Part shown: positions 44,721-54,306 of the stretch, in pieces
Layout of the letters: each line of letters begins with the position of its first letter
How positions within the stretch are numbered: position 1 is the first letter of the stretch
NCBI RefSeq assembly: GCF_009828025.1
Contig: NZ_WTYA01000002.1
Location: forward strand, 248,001 to 312,000
Length of the DNA: 64,000 nt
Direction of reading: 5' to 3'
DNA from: Qipengyuania algicida
Lineage (GTDB): Bacteria > Pseudomonadota > Alphaproteobacteria > Sphingomonadales > Sphingomonadaceae
The notes under the pieces: model-generated
Databases searched by the model: none
What the model saw: the letters and a program-made list of their open reading frames with translations, nothing else
What the model was told of the DNA's origin: nothing
Program-made: the position numbers and the translations under genes

Positions 44721-46925
44721 CTAGGCTTCCTCCGCACGCTCGTCCGATCGTCCGTAGCTGTACCCGTAGTCATAACCATAGCCATAAGCGACTTTGCGTG
44801 CATCGAACTTGGTGAGCACACCGCCAAAGATATGCGCATTTCCGGCTTCCAATCTCGATATGGCCGTTTTGACCTGATTTACGCGGATTCCCCTTGATTC
44901 AACTACGTAGATGATTCCCTCTACGCGTGTGGCAATGAGTGGTGCATCAGCGAGCCCCATTACTGGAGGTGAATCAATCACCACATGATCATAGGTGTCG
45001 CGCAACCGAGTGAGTAAGTTCGATAGTCGTGATCCTGTCAACAACTCGGCCGCATTGGGAGGAATTGGACCTGCAGTCATGGCAAAGATGCCTAGGTCTG
45101 ACATCTCAAAAGTTAAACTTGAAATATCCTCTTCGCCGGCAAGGAAATTGCTCAGCCCGCGTTCATGGCCAACCCCGCCCAACTGATGGACCGACGGTGA
45201 GCGCATATCGCCATCAATAAGTAAAACTTTCCGCCCACCTCTGGCCAGCGTTGTTGCCAAAGCAAGTGCCGTCGTAGATTTCCCCTCCGCGGGTCTCGTT
45301 GAGGTAACGGCTATGGCTCTTGGCACGCCGTGCTCTGTGGTGAATGCTAAGCTTGTTTGAACAGCGAGATAAGCCTCGACCAGATCTGACTTTCTATCTT
45401 GCAAAGCCTCTTTCGGGGTTTCGTGTTCGACTCTCGGGATCGATCCCAGAAGTGGCAGTCCAAGCCGTCGCTCGACCTCGGAGGGATCCGTGATGGTTTC
45501 ATCCAGCTGCTCTAGTCCGAAAGCAAGAGCTGCACCGAGTACGGAGCCGAGGACAAGCGAGACGGCAATATTTAACAACAGCCTGGGGCTTGAAGGCTTG
45601 TCCGGCACCTGCGCTGTATCGACAATCGAAATATTGTTGACACCAACTCCGCCAGCAACTCCAATCTCCTTGAAACGCTGTAGCAATCCGTCATAGAGTG
45701 CTCGGTTGGTATCAACTTCTTGTTGGAAAATATTGTATTGAATGCTGCGTCGGCGTAAGTCGAGATAACTGCCCTTTAGACTATCGACTTTAGACTGCAG
45801 AACCCGCTCTCTTTTTTTGGCTTGCTGATAGTCCGATTCGAGAGATTGCGAGACTCGCGCTTCTTCGCGCGAAATTGACTTGTCAAGTTGGTCAATCTGC
45901 GATTTCAGAGCGACTGCCGCCGGATAGGTCGGCTCGAACTGCACCATCATCTGCTGATATTGAGCCGCCAATTCTGCCCGACGCTGGCGCAGATTATTTA
46001 TTGCAAAGTTATTGAGCGCTTCAGTTGATGCACCTGAACCGCCAGCAAGGCGATAGCGGGCTTCAGCCTCGATCCGGTCTGCAGTTGCCTTGCTTAACGC
46101 GGCATTCAATGCTGCAAGGTCGTCAGAAACTATTGAACGTTCCTGCCCCGCCGCCCCGTTCTCTCCGGGCGTACCAGGAAGATTTATGATTTGCTCCTTG
46201 GAAGCGTACGCAACAAGCTGGCGCTGCGAGTCGTCAAGCTTCTGTTTGTAGTCGGCCAACTGCTGCTGAAGCACGTCTCGGCCATACGAAGTCGCCTGCA
46301 CCTTGCGTTCGAGATTCACTTTGATGAAATTATCAGCCCAAGCATTCGCGACCTTCGCCGAAAACGGAGCGCTTGGACTTGTAAAATGAATATCGACTAA
46401 TCGCGAAAGTCTGGTCGGGTCGACACTCAGATTTCTGAGCAATATTTCACCGGCCATCCGTCGACGATAAGCTCGTCCAGCCGCAGAATAACGACCATTC
46501 GTCAAGCGGAATGCATTGCCATTATCATCGTGATCAAACATGCCAAAAAAACTGGGATCGTCGACCAGACGCAATTCGGTGGCCACTCGTTCTGATAGGG
46601 AGCGCGATCGCAGAAGCCCGTACTGAGTTTGATAGAACTCCTGATCGGCGACACTTACGTCGCGTTGTACGCCCTGAAAGTTTGTGACCTGATCCCCGTC
46701 ACGGGAAATTTCAATCGTGGAAGTTGCGGTGAATTTCGGCGTCATCAGCAGCGTGATGATCAAACTCAGCAACACTGCCGAAACAATTGCCCCCAAAATT
46801 ACCCAGCGCCAACGCAGCGCAATACGAAGATAATCGCGAAGGGGAGAGACGGACTCAGCGGAATTCCTCGAGTCAGATCCAGCCTCGGGCATTCCCGACC
46901 CAATCTTAGATGAAAGTATGTTCAT
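44721..46925 (-). CDS. wzc: Polysaccharide co-polymerase with tyrosine autokinase (Wzc-like)
   Basis: The 734-residue protein has an N-terminal helix (WRWVILGAIVSAVLLSLII), a periplasmic Wzz-like part with long coiled coils, a second membrane helix, and a cytoplasmic BY-kinase domain with TSTRPAEGKSTTALALA (Walker A), LLIDGDMRSPSVHQLGG (Walker A') and HVVIDSPPV (Walker B). The tail AYGYGYDYGYSYGRS is tyrosine-rich, the site of autophosphorylation in this family. The start at 46925 is preferred over the longer frame. It controls chain length and export with Wza. Confidence 0.92.
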   Translation of the reverse strand: MNILSSKIGSGMPEAGSDSRNSAESVSPLRDYLRIALRWRWVILGAIVSAVLLSLIITLLMTPKFTATSTIEISRDGDQVTNFQGVQRDVSVADQEFYQTQYGLLRSRSLSERVATELRLVDDPSFFGMFDHDDNGNAFRLTNGRYSAAGRAYRRRMAGEILLRNLSVDPTRLSRLVDIHFTSPSAPFSAKVANAWADNFIKVNLERKVQATSYGRDVLQQQLADYKQKLDDSQRQLVAYASKEQIINLPGTPGENGAAGQERSIVSDDLAALNAALSKATADRIEAEARYRLAGGSGASTEALNNFAINNLRQRRAELAAQYQQMMVQFEPTYPAAVALKSQIDQLDKSISREEARVSQSLESDYQQAKKRERVLQSKVDSLKGSYLDLRRRSIQYNIFQQEVDTNRALYDGLLQRFKEIGVAGGVGVNNISIVDTAQVPDKPSSPRLLLNIAVSLVLGSVLGAALAFGLEQLDETITDPSEVERRLGLPLLGSIPRVEHETPKEALQDRKSDLVEAYLAVQTSLAFTTEHGVPRAIAVTSTRPAEGKSTTALALATTLARGGRKVLLIDGDMRSPSVHQLGGVGHERGLSNFLAGEEDISSLTFEMSDLGIFAMTAGPIPPNAAELLTGSRLSNLLTRLRDTYDHVVIDSPPVMGLADAPLIATRVEGIIYVVESRGIRVNQVKTAISRLEAGNAHIFGGVLTKFDARKVAYGYGYDYGYSYGRSDERAEEA

Positions 46926-46929
46926 GGCC

Positions 46930-47643
46930 TCACAGTCGGAATAGCGCGATGATTGGCGACACCAATAGCGGCGATAGGGAAACGATATCCTTGAATCGAC
47001 GCCTTGCTGGACTGTCCCCGACAACGATCACATCGTTGGCGAAAATTGGTGGGTCATCATACACGCCTCGCCTAATTGCATCGATATTGTAAAGCCCCGC
47101 GAAATGCTGGCCACGCACGCTTCGAAGAATTACGACGTCCTTGTCACGCGCAAACTCCGTGGTTCCCTTAGCCGAAGCAATCGCGCGCAGTAATGTCATC
47201 TGGTTGGTCACCGGATAAAGGCCGGGCTCGACGACTTGCCCGTCCACCGTGACAACCTGGCTGACAGAGCTCCGTATGTTCACGGTAACATCTGGATTTC
47301 GAACGAAACGGCCCGCAAGTCTCTTGCTAATCGAGCTTGACAGCTCTTCTGCGGTCTTGCCCCCGGCATCGACCGTACCGATTAGCGGCATGGATATCCT
47401 TCCGCTAGCATCTACCTGCATTTCTCTGCTAAGCTCTGGAACACCGAATACATCCACATAGATCGTATCCAACGGCCCGATCAGAGACACACGATCTGGT
47501 GCGACTAGATCGCTGCGGACGGGTGCAGGCAGTTCAGTTTGCGACTGCAATACAGTTAATCGACCCGTGGATTCGATTGGCGGACTTCCAGCGCACGCCG
47601 AAAGTGCAACGACCAACGCTATCGGAAAAAGACGTTTTAGCAT
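46930..47643 (-). CDS. wza: Polysaccharide export outer-membrane lipoprotein (Wza-like)
   Basis: The signal peptide ends in LVVALSAC (lipobox). The body contains the poly-export domain (GPLDTIYVDVFGVPELSREM) and an SLBB domain (VTVDGQVVEPGLYPVTNQMT). At 237 residues it is at the small end of the family, like other alphaproteobacterial members, and could need a partner for full pore length. It overlaps no gene; wzc follows after 4 bases. Confidence 0.9.
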   Translation of the reverse strand: MLKRLFPIALVVALSACAGSPPIESTGRLTVLQSQTELPAPVRSDLVAPDRVSLIGPLDTIYVDVFGVPELSREMQVDASGRISMPLIGTVDAGGKTAEELSSSISKRLAGRFVRNPDVTVNIRSSVSQVVTVDGQVVEPGLYPVTNQMTLLRAIASAKGTTEFARDKDVVILRSVRGQHFAGLYNIDAIRRGVYDDPPIFANDVIVVGDSPARRRFKDIVSLSPLLVSPIIALFRL

Positions 47644-47776
47644 AAAATCACAAGAAGCTCATCAATCAAGGTCCATCGAGGTTGATCAAGACCAGCGACG
47701 GCAAGGATAATGGCATGATCCTTCAAATGTAGGTCCGGCGAAACCCCATAGCCGCCGCGACCGAGTCCGCAAAGCT

Positions 47777-48391
47777 CTAATCCTCGTTATTCGCAACCAA
47801 TTGTTTCTCCATGTAGAACTGAGACCCATGGAGCGCTCGGACCGCAAAGCCACGTGACCCATAGCGATTGATTGCGCCAATATTGTCGACATTTACATAA
47901 AGCCCCATACGATCCGCTCCAGCTTCTCTCGACTGAGACAATGCGGCATCCAGCAAATGCCCCCCGATGCCACGGCGGGGCCGGCAAACTGCGATAGAGA
48001 GCAGGAGATGATCTGCGGGCGGTGGGGCGTTCGATTTAGTCGAACGCGCCATTAGTCGACGTATCAGTTTGGAGGAGGCTTGCATGGGATGCTGGGCTGC
48101 GGCTCGAGAAATTGCGCCCCAGTTTTCTTTCTTGAATTTGGCAATTTTTTCAGCGATCCCGGTTCCGAATACTGCGAAGCCAACTATTTCGCCGCGCCGT
48201 TCGTCCGCAGATGCCTCAAATACAAGAGCTTCGGATCCGCCATCCAGAAACAATTCATAATAACGCATAAGCGCATTTGACGACAGCCGAGATGTGAAGT
48301 GCGATGTTGAATAGGCAGCGAGATGTACCGTAGCGATCGCCGCAAGGTCTTGCGTCACCGCGCGACGAATAGGCGCTTTCCGCTCCATCAT
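47777..48391 (-). CDS. GNAT-family acetyltransferase
   Basis: The 204-residue protein has an N-terminal IRRAVTQDLAAIATVHLAAY, a central strand EIVGFAVFG, and the acetyl-CoA loop SIAVCRPRRGIGGHLLDAAL, followed by GLYVNVDNIGAINRYGSRGF, all typical of GNAT enzymes. The substrate is unknown. Its place between fdtB- and wza-like genes suggests acetylation of a sugar or polymer. An in-frame ATG at 48388 is an equal alternative start. Confidence 0.8.
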   Translation of the reverse strand: MMERKAPIRRAVTQDLAAIATVHLAAYSTSHFTSRLSSNALMRYYELFLDGGSEALVFEASADERRGEIVGFAVFGTGIAEKIAKFKKENWGAISRAAAQHPMQASSKLIRRLMARSTKSNAPPPADHLLLSIAVCRPRRGIGGHLLDAALSQSREAGADRMGLYVNVDNIGAINRYGSRGFAVRALHGSQFYMEKQLVANNED

Positions 48392-48394
48392 TTA

Positions 48395-49504
48395 TTATAC
48401 AAGCTTCACAGCCTGAACGACTGCCTGGATCACATAGTCTACCTGATTATCACTCATCATCGGATCAATCGGCAGACTGAGGCTGTGATCAGCATAATTC
48501 TCGGCAATTTCGAGCGAACGCCCGCGGAAATCGCAATCACGATATGCAGCTTGACGATGCGGCGGAACTGGATAGTGAATCAATGTCTCGACTCCTGATT
48601 GCTGCAACAAAACTCGCAGCCGGTCACGTTCTGGATGCAAGATGCAGTAAAGGTGCCAAACCGGCTCAACCCCCTCGGCAACCGTAGGGACAACAATGTT
48701 CGGCACTGAAGCAAGACCCTCTTGATACCGACGAGCTATGGCACGGCGCCGCTCGTTCCAACCTTCCAGATATGGTAGTTTCACACGGAGAATTGCTGCC
48801 TGAACCGGGTCCATTCGGCTATTGTAGCCGCGCTCAAGATGGTGATAGCGAACGATAGAGCCGTAGTTGCGCAGCAAGCGCAGTTTCTCGGCAAGCGAAG
48901 CATCGTTAGTAGTAATCGCCCCCGCATCACCAAGCGCCCCCAGGTTTTTCCCTGGATAGAAGCTCCAGGTGCAAAGTTTCGAATGGCTTCCTATGCGTCT
49001 CCCAAGATATCTAGCGCCGTGAGCCTGTGCTGCATCCTCAATGACGTTCAACGAATAACGTTCGGCAATCGCTAGGATAGGATCGATAGCGGCAGGTTGT
49101 CCGTACAGGTGGACCGGGATAACCGCCCGAGTTTTGTCGGATATGGATTCCTCGATCCGTCTTGGATCGATATTCCAAGTTGCCGGATCAGGCTCGATCG
49201 GAATGCAAGTAGCACCACAGTGACTAACCGCCAGCCAAGTCGCGATGAAGGTATTTGACGGGACAAGCACTTCGTGACCGGCGCCGATTCCCAGCGCCAC
49301 AATCGATAGCTGCAGCGCCTCAAGTCCATTTGCAACTGCTACGCAATATTCAGATTCGCAAAACTGCGCGTACTCACTTTCGAACGCCTCGACCTCCGGC
49401 CCGCCGATATATTGGCCAGACCGGAGCGACCGCAGAACTGCGGCCTCAACTTCAGATTGTATGCTTTCGTAGTTGCTACGAAGGTCAAGGAAGTTGACGT
49501 TCAC
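48395..49504 (-). CDS. fdtB: DegT/FdtB-like sugar aminotransferase
   Basis: This PLP enzyme of the DegT/DnrJ/EryC1 family shows CVAVANGLEALQLSIVALG, VIEDAAQAHGARY and SFYPGKNLGALGDAGAI with the PLP lysine. Next to an FdtA-like isomerase and a hexapeptide acetyltransferase, it is best read as the 3-transaminase making dTDP-3-amino-3,6-dideoxyhexose (Fuc3N or Qui3N). The start is GTG 49504; it overlaps the fdtA-like gene by 20 bases. The choice between Fuc3N and Qui3N cannot be made by eye. Confidence 0.85.
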   Translation of the reverse strand: MNVNFLDLRSNYESIQSEVEAAVLRSLRSGQYIGGPEVEAFESEYAQFCESEYCVAVANGLEALQLSIVALGIGAGHEVLVPSNTFIATWLAVSHCGATCIPIEPDPATWNIDPRRIEESISDKTRAVIPVHLYGQPAAIDPILAIAERYSLNVIEDAAQAHGARYLGRRIGSHSKLCTWSFYPGKNLGALGDAGAITTNDASLAEKLRLLRNYGSIVRYHHLERGYNSRMDPVQAAILRVKLPYLEGWNERRRAIARRYQEGLASVPNIVVPTVAEGVEPVWHLYCILHPERDRLRVLLQQSGVETLIHYPVPPHRQAAYRDCDFRGRSLEIAENYADHSLSLPIDPMMSDNQVDYVIQAVVQAVKLV

Positions 49505-49910
49505 TCTCGGCCACCGCTCTCTTAAACTTCAAATAGTCACGAAAATAATCCCGCTCGTCGTATGGATGCGAAGCGAGAACAAGAACAACTGCGTTGCTGG
49601 AGAAACAACGTAGGTCCCGCCATACCATTGGGCAAAGGTATAGGCCCTTTGTTGGATCATCTAGCGTATAGCTTTTCTGGCTATGGCCATCATCGATGAC
49701 AAGCTCAACACTTCCCGCAACTGCAATGATCAGTTGCTCCAATTCTCTGTGTCCGTGTGCGCCGCGCTCAGCGTCAGTAGGAACGCCGTAAAGGTAGTAA
49801 ACACGCGCAATGTCAAAGGGGATATGCCGTCGCGATTCAACGTATGTCAGGTCACCCCGACGGTCACCGATCTTGGGTAGCTCCATCAGCCTACAATCAG
49901 CAATCGCCAA
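49485..49910 (-). CDS. fdtA: dTDP-4-keto-6-deoxyhexose 3,4-ketoisomerase, FdtA/QdtA-like
   Basis: The 141-residue cupin has DRRGDLTYVESRRHIPFDIA, RVYYLYGVPTDAERGAHGHR with the active-site histidines, and LDDPTKGLYLCPMVWRDL, a clear FdtA/QdtA pattern. A TTG start at 49910 is supported by GAGAGG 4 bases before it and by family-like residues ahead of the first ATG (49886). It would turn dTDP-4-keto-6-deoxyglucose into the 3-keto substrate of the aminotransferase. Confidence 0.85.
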   Translation of the reverse strand: MAIADCRLMELPKIGDRRGDLTYVESRRHIPFDIARVYYLYGVPTDAERGAHGHRELEQLIIAVAGSVELVIDDGHSQKSYTLDDPTKGLYLCPMVWRDLRCFSSNAVVLVLASHPYDERDYFRDYLKFKRAVAESERQLP

Positions 49911-49919
49911 GCTAGCCTC

Positions 49920-50402
49920 TCACAATTTTCGCACAAAAAGAGCTGGATTTCCGACAACGACTGTGTCTCCTGGCACATCGCGCGTTACAACAGCACCCGC
50001 CCCGACCATTGAACCTGCACCAATGGTAACGCCTGGCAAAATTGTCGCCCCCCCCCCAATTGAAGCGCCCGATTTCACTGTTGCACCTACCAACTCGCCG
50101 GAGCGGGCGCGACTACGAGGGAAAAGGTCATTTGTGAAAGTCACATTAGGACCGACAAAGACATCATTCTCTAGCGTAATGCCATCCCACAATTGAACTC
50201 CAGATTTGACTGTCACCCGGTCACCTATGACCGCCTTCCCTTCAACAAGGACATGCGAGCAAATATTGCAATCCTCGCCAATTCTCGCGCCAGAGATCAC
50301 AACAACAAACTGCCATACCCTAGTGCGTGCGCCGATCGCACAGCCTGGCTGCACCTCAGCGAGTTCGTGAACACTAGCTGATCGGCTGATCTTCAGCGTC
50401 AT
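49920..50402 (-). CDS. Hexapeptide-repeat sugar N-acetyltransferase, FdtC/QdtC-like
   Basis: The 160-residue product is a left-handed beta-helix of hexapeptide repeats ([57 protein letters not shown]). With the isomerase and transaminase genes directly downstream it should acetylate the 3-amino group of the dTDP-sugar. The start at 50402 (MTLKISRS) avoids overlap with the glycosyltransferase gene. Confidence 0.82.
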   Translation of the reverse strand: MTLKISRSASVHELAEVQPGCAIGARTRVWQFVVVISGARIGEDCNICSHVLVEGKAVIGDRVTVKSGVQLWDGITLENDVFVGPNVTFTNDLFPRSRARSGELVGATVKSGASIGGGATILPGVTIGAGSMVGAGAVVTRDVPGDTVVVGNPALFVRKL

Positions 50403-50407
50403 TGCAA

Positions 50408-51205
50408 TTACGATCGCACCAATCGCGACCAAACGAAGTCATGAACGAAATGAAGAGCAATAGCCGTCAAACGTCTCAGTGGAGAAACCAAATTTCGGTT
50501 TTTCGATAGTATTTGCATTTTCTGTTGAAATATCCTGCTGCGCTTCGAAGTCTTCATCGTGTTCGTTGCATGAGAGCGGTAATAAAGCAACGGCTCCGCA
50601 ATTGCACAAAATTTTGTTGCCGCCGCACTGCGAATGACGAAATCCCAGTCCTCTTCGCGCAACGATTCGTCGAATCCCCCCAATTCGTCATACAAGTCTC
50701 GAGAAAACAGCATTGTTCCAGCAGGAACATGCTGCCTGAGGAACACTTGATTAAGAACGGAGCCTCGTCGCACGTGGTGAGGGAAAATTCGGCCGCCATC
50801 AAGCTGTGCCTCGTCCGAAAATGTGCGGGCTTGCGAAAAGCAGAAATGCGAGTGAGGATTTTTAGCAATTTCGGCCATCTGCAAGCGGAGTTTATCCGGA
50901 CGCCACAAATCATCTGAACCCAGCAAGGCAATCCAATCGCCGCGAGCATGCTCTCGTATCGCTCGATTCAGAGTGCGGCAAACTCCCTGATTCTCCTGCT
51001 CAAAAAGCTCGAACGAGCCGCCTTTAGCCAAATTTCGTAGGAGATCTGCCGATCCGTCCGTCGATCCGTCGTCTATCACAACCAATTGAACGGGTGAATA
51101 GTCCTGCGCCAGCACGCTTTCAATCGAACGGGTGATGTAGTCCCGATGATTAAAACTCGGAATTACCGCGGTCACCAGCGACGAGACAGAGCGAAGATGC
51201 CCCAT
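50408..51205 (-). CDS. Family 2 glycosyltransferase
   Basis: The GT-A fold shows VTAVIPSFNHRDYITRSIES, QLVVIDDGSTDGSADLL, and the metal-binding motif WIALLGSDDLWRPDKL, then LREEDWDFVIR. The 265-residue protein likely adds one sugar of the repeat unit on the cytoplasmic face. The ATG overlaps the stop of the polymerase gene as TAATG. The donor sugar is unknown. Confidence 0.88.
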   Translation of the reverse strand: MGHLRSVSSLVTAVIPSFNHRDYITRSIESVLAQDYSPVQLVVIDDGSTDGSADLLRNLAKGGSFELFEQENQGVCRTLNRAIREHARGDWIALLGSDDLWRPDKLRLQMAEIAKNPHSHFCFSQARTFSDEAQLDGGRIFPHHVRRGSVLNQVFLRQHVPAGTMLFSRDLYDELGGFDESLREEDWDFVIRSAAATKFCAIAEPLLYYRSHATNTMKTSKRSRIFQQKMQILSKNRNLVSPLRRLTAIALHFVHDFVWSRLVRS

Positions 51206-52566
51206 TAATCAGCACCGATCGCATCTTTGACAAGTAGTCGACCTGGCCTGACCGTAGCGAATACCAATATAAATAACAAACCCAAACCGCCCGTGAGAAA
51301 TCCGACTAGTAAGTCGATTGAATTCACAAAGCTAAATATGGGCACGATGAAGGCAGCTCCAATAAAGCTATATCCGTATCGCCCCCCTAATATATCAACA
51401 ACGTGAAGAGTTACGGCCAAAATGACTCCGTAGAACGCTATTCCGATAACTCCTGCATTCATGAAGCCATTAGCAATCCATCCGGTATTTGCGCCGATCT
51501 GTGCATCGCCAGTCATCAGGAAACCAATATAGTTGACTGAGGGCAAAGGGAGGTCCGACGCGTGTAAGCCAAACCCAAACCTACTTTCGGCCCAGTATTG
51601 TGGGCCAATTTCGGCAAATTCTCTAAAGAAGTAGTAGTGGATTTGAGCCGGAATGAAAACCAGACGGTTTGCAAACGAAGACCCAAGCAAATCTTCCCAT
51701 CTTGTACCAACAGCAATCACGGTGAGAAAGGTAAGAAAAAGGAAAACGCCTATCAAATACAGGTGACCTGACCTGTGTGACAAGGAAATATAAATCATAA
51801 TAACAAAAAATGGGTAAAATAACATTGCCTTGTGTGATGACAATCCGAAGAATAAAATTCCAGATATTACCGTCATGGCGATAATATAATATTTCTTCTC
51901 ATGGAGCGCGCATGCAACAATGAGGCCTGAGAGAGGACCTGCCGCGAATGGCAGGAGATAATTGAGCGGAAATCTAAGCGACTCATTGAAGTCTTCGCGA
52001 TAGTCATAAACGCTTGAAAGCGAAAAGTTCATCTTTCCGCCAACATGGAAAGCAAGAAACGCTAGGACAGCGAAAAGCATTGCCAACAATACAGCTATAT
52101 TTATTTTCGCTTGGCGTGGCCTAGTATCGAGTGAAAAATCAACTGCATTTTTTTGCATGATCCAGCACAGAAACATGACGAACCAAACCCCGCCGAACAT
52201 CAGAAACATAGCGTAACGATCGCTTCCCTGTATCGCAGACAGGACGGCTGCCGGGAGAAGTAGAAATATCGCCGAAAGCCAAGCGAATATGTGGCTCATG
52301 CGCCGAGGATCGGTTGGAAGCGAGAGGCCAAGGATAGCTATAACCCCGAATTCCACCCATCTATCAGGGCGCGGATCTATTCGAAAAGAGCCAAATGCAT
52401 AGCGAGGAGCAACGATGTGGTCATAAAGAGTGCTGAGGACGCTATAAAGTGCTATCAGCGCAACCACGCTTATTAGCCGTGAGCGCGTTACCCACCCCAA
52501 TAGTCCGGTTCGTGGCCGACTGTCGGCTCCAAAGCGATGCGCGTCAGCTCGCAAGAAGGTCATCAT
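51205..52566 (-). CDS. Wzy-like polysaccharide polymerase
   Basis: The 453-residue protein has about ten or more membrane segments (VIAILGLSLPTDPRR, FLLLPAAVLSAI, IAVLLAMLFAVLAFLAFHVG) and a large loop near residues 290-350 (FIPAQIHYYFFREFAEIGPQ), as in O-antigen polymerases. The sequence is too diverse for a firm symbol; topology and position between glycosyltransferases support the role. The coding sequence is A+T-rich, as is common for wzy genes. Confidence 0.78.
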   Translation of the reverse strand: MMTFLRADAHRFGADSRPRTGLLGWVTRSRLISVVALIALYSVLSTLYDHIVAPRYAFGSFRIDPRPDRWVEFGVIAILGLSLPTDPRRMSHIFAWLSAIFLLLPAAVLSAIQGSDRYAMFLMFGGVWFVMFLCWIMQKNAVDFSLDTRPRQAKINIAVLLAMLFAVLAFLAFHVGGKMNFSLSSVYDYREDFNESLRFPLNYLLPFAAGPLSGLIVACALHEKKYYIIAMTVISGILFFGLSSHKAMLFYPFFVIMIYISLSHRSGHLYLIGVFLFLTFLTVIAVGTRWEDLLGSSFANRLVFIPAQIHYYFFREFAEIGPQYWAESRFGFGLHASDLPLPSVNYIGFLMTGDAQIGANTGWIANGFMNAGVIGIAFYGVILAVTLHVVDILGGRYGYSFIGAAFIVPIFSFVNSIDLLVGFLTGGLGLLFILVFATVRPGRLLVKDAIGAD

Positions 52567-53695
52567 ACACCTCGACTAGCCGCTCGCCTTCGCGATTCCA
52601 ATTGTAGAGTTCACGCACGAGCCTGGCACCTTGCTGCCCCATGCGCTCAGCGCGCACACGATCTTCATGGAGTACCTGGATTGCGGCAGCAATCTGGGAC
52701 GGTGAAGACGGGTCGACGAGAAGCCCTGCCTCACCGTCCTCAATAACGCTCTTCCATATCGGAAAGTTAGACCCAATGACCGCGAGCCCAGATGACATAT
52801 ACTCGAACAGCTTGTTCGGCTGAGAATTGACATGGTTTGGCGCCGGGAGGAGGGTAACGATTCCAGCGAAACATGATGCATAAATTTGACCGACCACCTT
52901 TCGGTCTACTTGGCCATGATAAGTGATATATCGCCAACTTGGATGAGATCGCACAGCTTCTTCAAATGCATCATTTGCAAAAGTACCAGCGATATGAACC
53001 GGGATGTCACGATCGATCAGCGCGACGGCATCCAGAAAAGGTAAAATTCCACGCGCAGGACTGAGCGCGCCGGCATAACAAACGCCAGTGCGATCAATTT
53101 CCTGTAAATTTGGAAATTTAAATTCGTCAGCAATAGGATAATTATTAATTGTTACGACACTATTGGCTCTACTTGAAAAGAATTTTTCAATATGGGGAGT
53201 AGCAGCAATCACAAGATCTATTTTTTCGACAACAAAGTCTTCAATTGCGCCGACACCATAGCTGACACTCTTTCGTAATATTTTTGGGATCCAATCCTTT
53301 TCTACTACATCCTCACGAAAGCACTCGTGCGAGTCGAAGACTACTTTGGCTCCTGTGAACTTCTTCAGCATTAAGCCACAGGGAAGTAGCTCGGGGTCGT
53401 GAAAGTGATATACTTGGGCATTTGCCTTCAAAGCCTCTCGATACACCCGATAGGTCTGGCCAATCATTCGCGTCGCACGGTTCTCTGGAGTTGGCAGATT
53501 GACGATTTGTATGTTTGTTCCCGACAAAATTTCCGGCGATTTGACACCCACAAGTGTCACATCGAAGCCAGCGCGGGACAATGTCGCACATTCCTTGCGA
53601 AATATGCGTATGTCGTTGACTCTGTGGACCGATGTAAGATGGCACACTTTACCGCGCGAAGCGCTTCGATTTACCTTCGATTTCATAGCAATCAC
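52544..53695 (-). CDS. Family 4 glycosyltransferase
   Basis: The GT-B fold shows HLTSVHRVNDIRIFRKECAT at the N-terminus, QVYHFHDPELLPCGL, AKVVFDSHE, and the C-terminal nucleotide-binding EYMSSGLAVIGSNFPIW followed by EDGEAGLLVDPSSP, typical of GT4 enzymes. The start may be ATG 53695 or the in-frame ATG at 53686. It overlaps the polymerase gene by 23 bases. Donor and acceptor are unknown. Confidence 0.88.
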   Translation of the reverse strand: MIAMKSKVNRSASRGKVCHLTSVHRVNDIRIFRKECATLSRAGFDVTLVGVKSPEILSGTNIQIVNLPTPENRATRMIGQTYRVYREALKANAQVYHFHDPELLPCGLMLKKFTGAKVVFDSHECFREDVVEKDWIPKILRKSVSYGVGAIEDFVVEKIDLVIAATPHIEKFFSSRANSVVTINNYPIADEFKFPNLQEIDRTGVCYAGALSPARGILPFLDAVALIDRDIPVHIAGTFANDAFEEAVRSHPSWRYITYHGQVDRKVVGQIYASCFAGIVTLLPAPNHVNSQPNKLFEYMSSGLAVIGSNFPIWKSVIEDGEAGLLVDPSSPSQIAAAIQVLHEDRVRAERMGQQGARLVRELYNWNREGERLVEVYDDLLAS

Positions 53696-54306
53696 CTAAA
53701 ACGGCCCCGCAAAGACTACCCGGATGATTCCCACTATACATGAAGCAGTAATGCATTGAATATCGATAAAGGTCTTTGTCAAGCTCGTATTTATTTGAAA
53801 AAATGGATACCTGTAAATATTTTTATGCATCATACCGTCTCGTAGAGTACCATATTATTCCTGTTTATTTATTTGATGGTGAAAGGATGGAGTTTTAGAT
53901 ATACTTATTAGGGATTATAAACTAATTATAATAAGGTATTTGCCGACGATGGCGAGGGGGCACGGAAGAGATTGCATCAGTGGCATTGTTAATTTGTATC
54001 CAAGGGATTTCCGAATCAGTGAGAATGCAAAACCACGGCAGGGTGTAAATGAACATTGCACTTCTCAAATGGGGCAACTGTGGCTCGGTTGCGGAACGCT
54101 CATGAAAGCGCCCGAACGTCTGCAGCTCCCGACCGTAAGCTGCAAAGACACCCATACCAACTACGCGAGTCTCACGCAGGCGCCATATAGGAGCAGGCTA
54201 GCTGACGCCCCAGACTACCGAAGCAACTGATCATTCGCCGTTCCGCGGAACTAGTTTGAGGGAAGCGCCAACTGCGCCACAGATATTGTGTCGCTATCTT
54301 TAAGAT
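53696..54306. other. A+T-rich 610-base gap in the polysaccharide locus
   Basis: The half nearest the glycosyltransferase gene is very rich in A and T and has no long frame, so it may hold the promoter of the downstream (leftward) genes. The other half carries short overlapping frames on both strands (53940-54230 plus, 53922-54155 minus) that I cannot assign; they may be remnants of a lost gene. No transposase or terminal repeat is recognised. Confidence 0.5.

Noticed and set aside
53940..54230. 96-codon plus-strand frame in the polysaccharide locus gap
   Set aside because: No ribosome-binding site, no recognisable sequence pattern, and it runs against every neighbouring gene.
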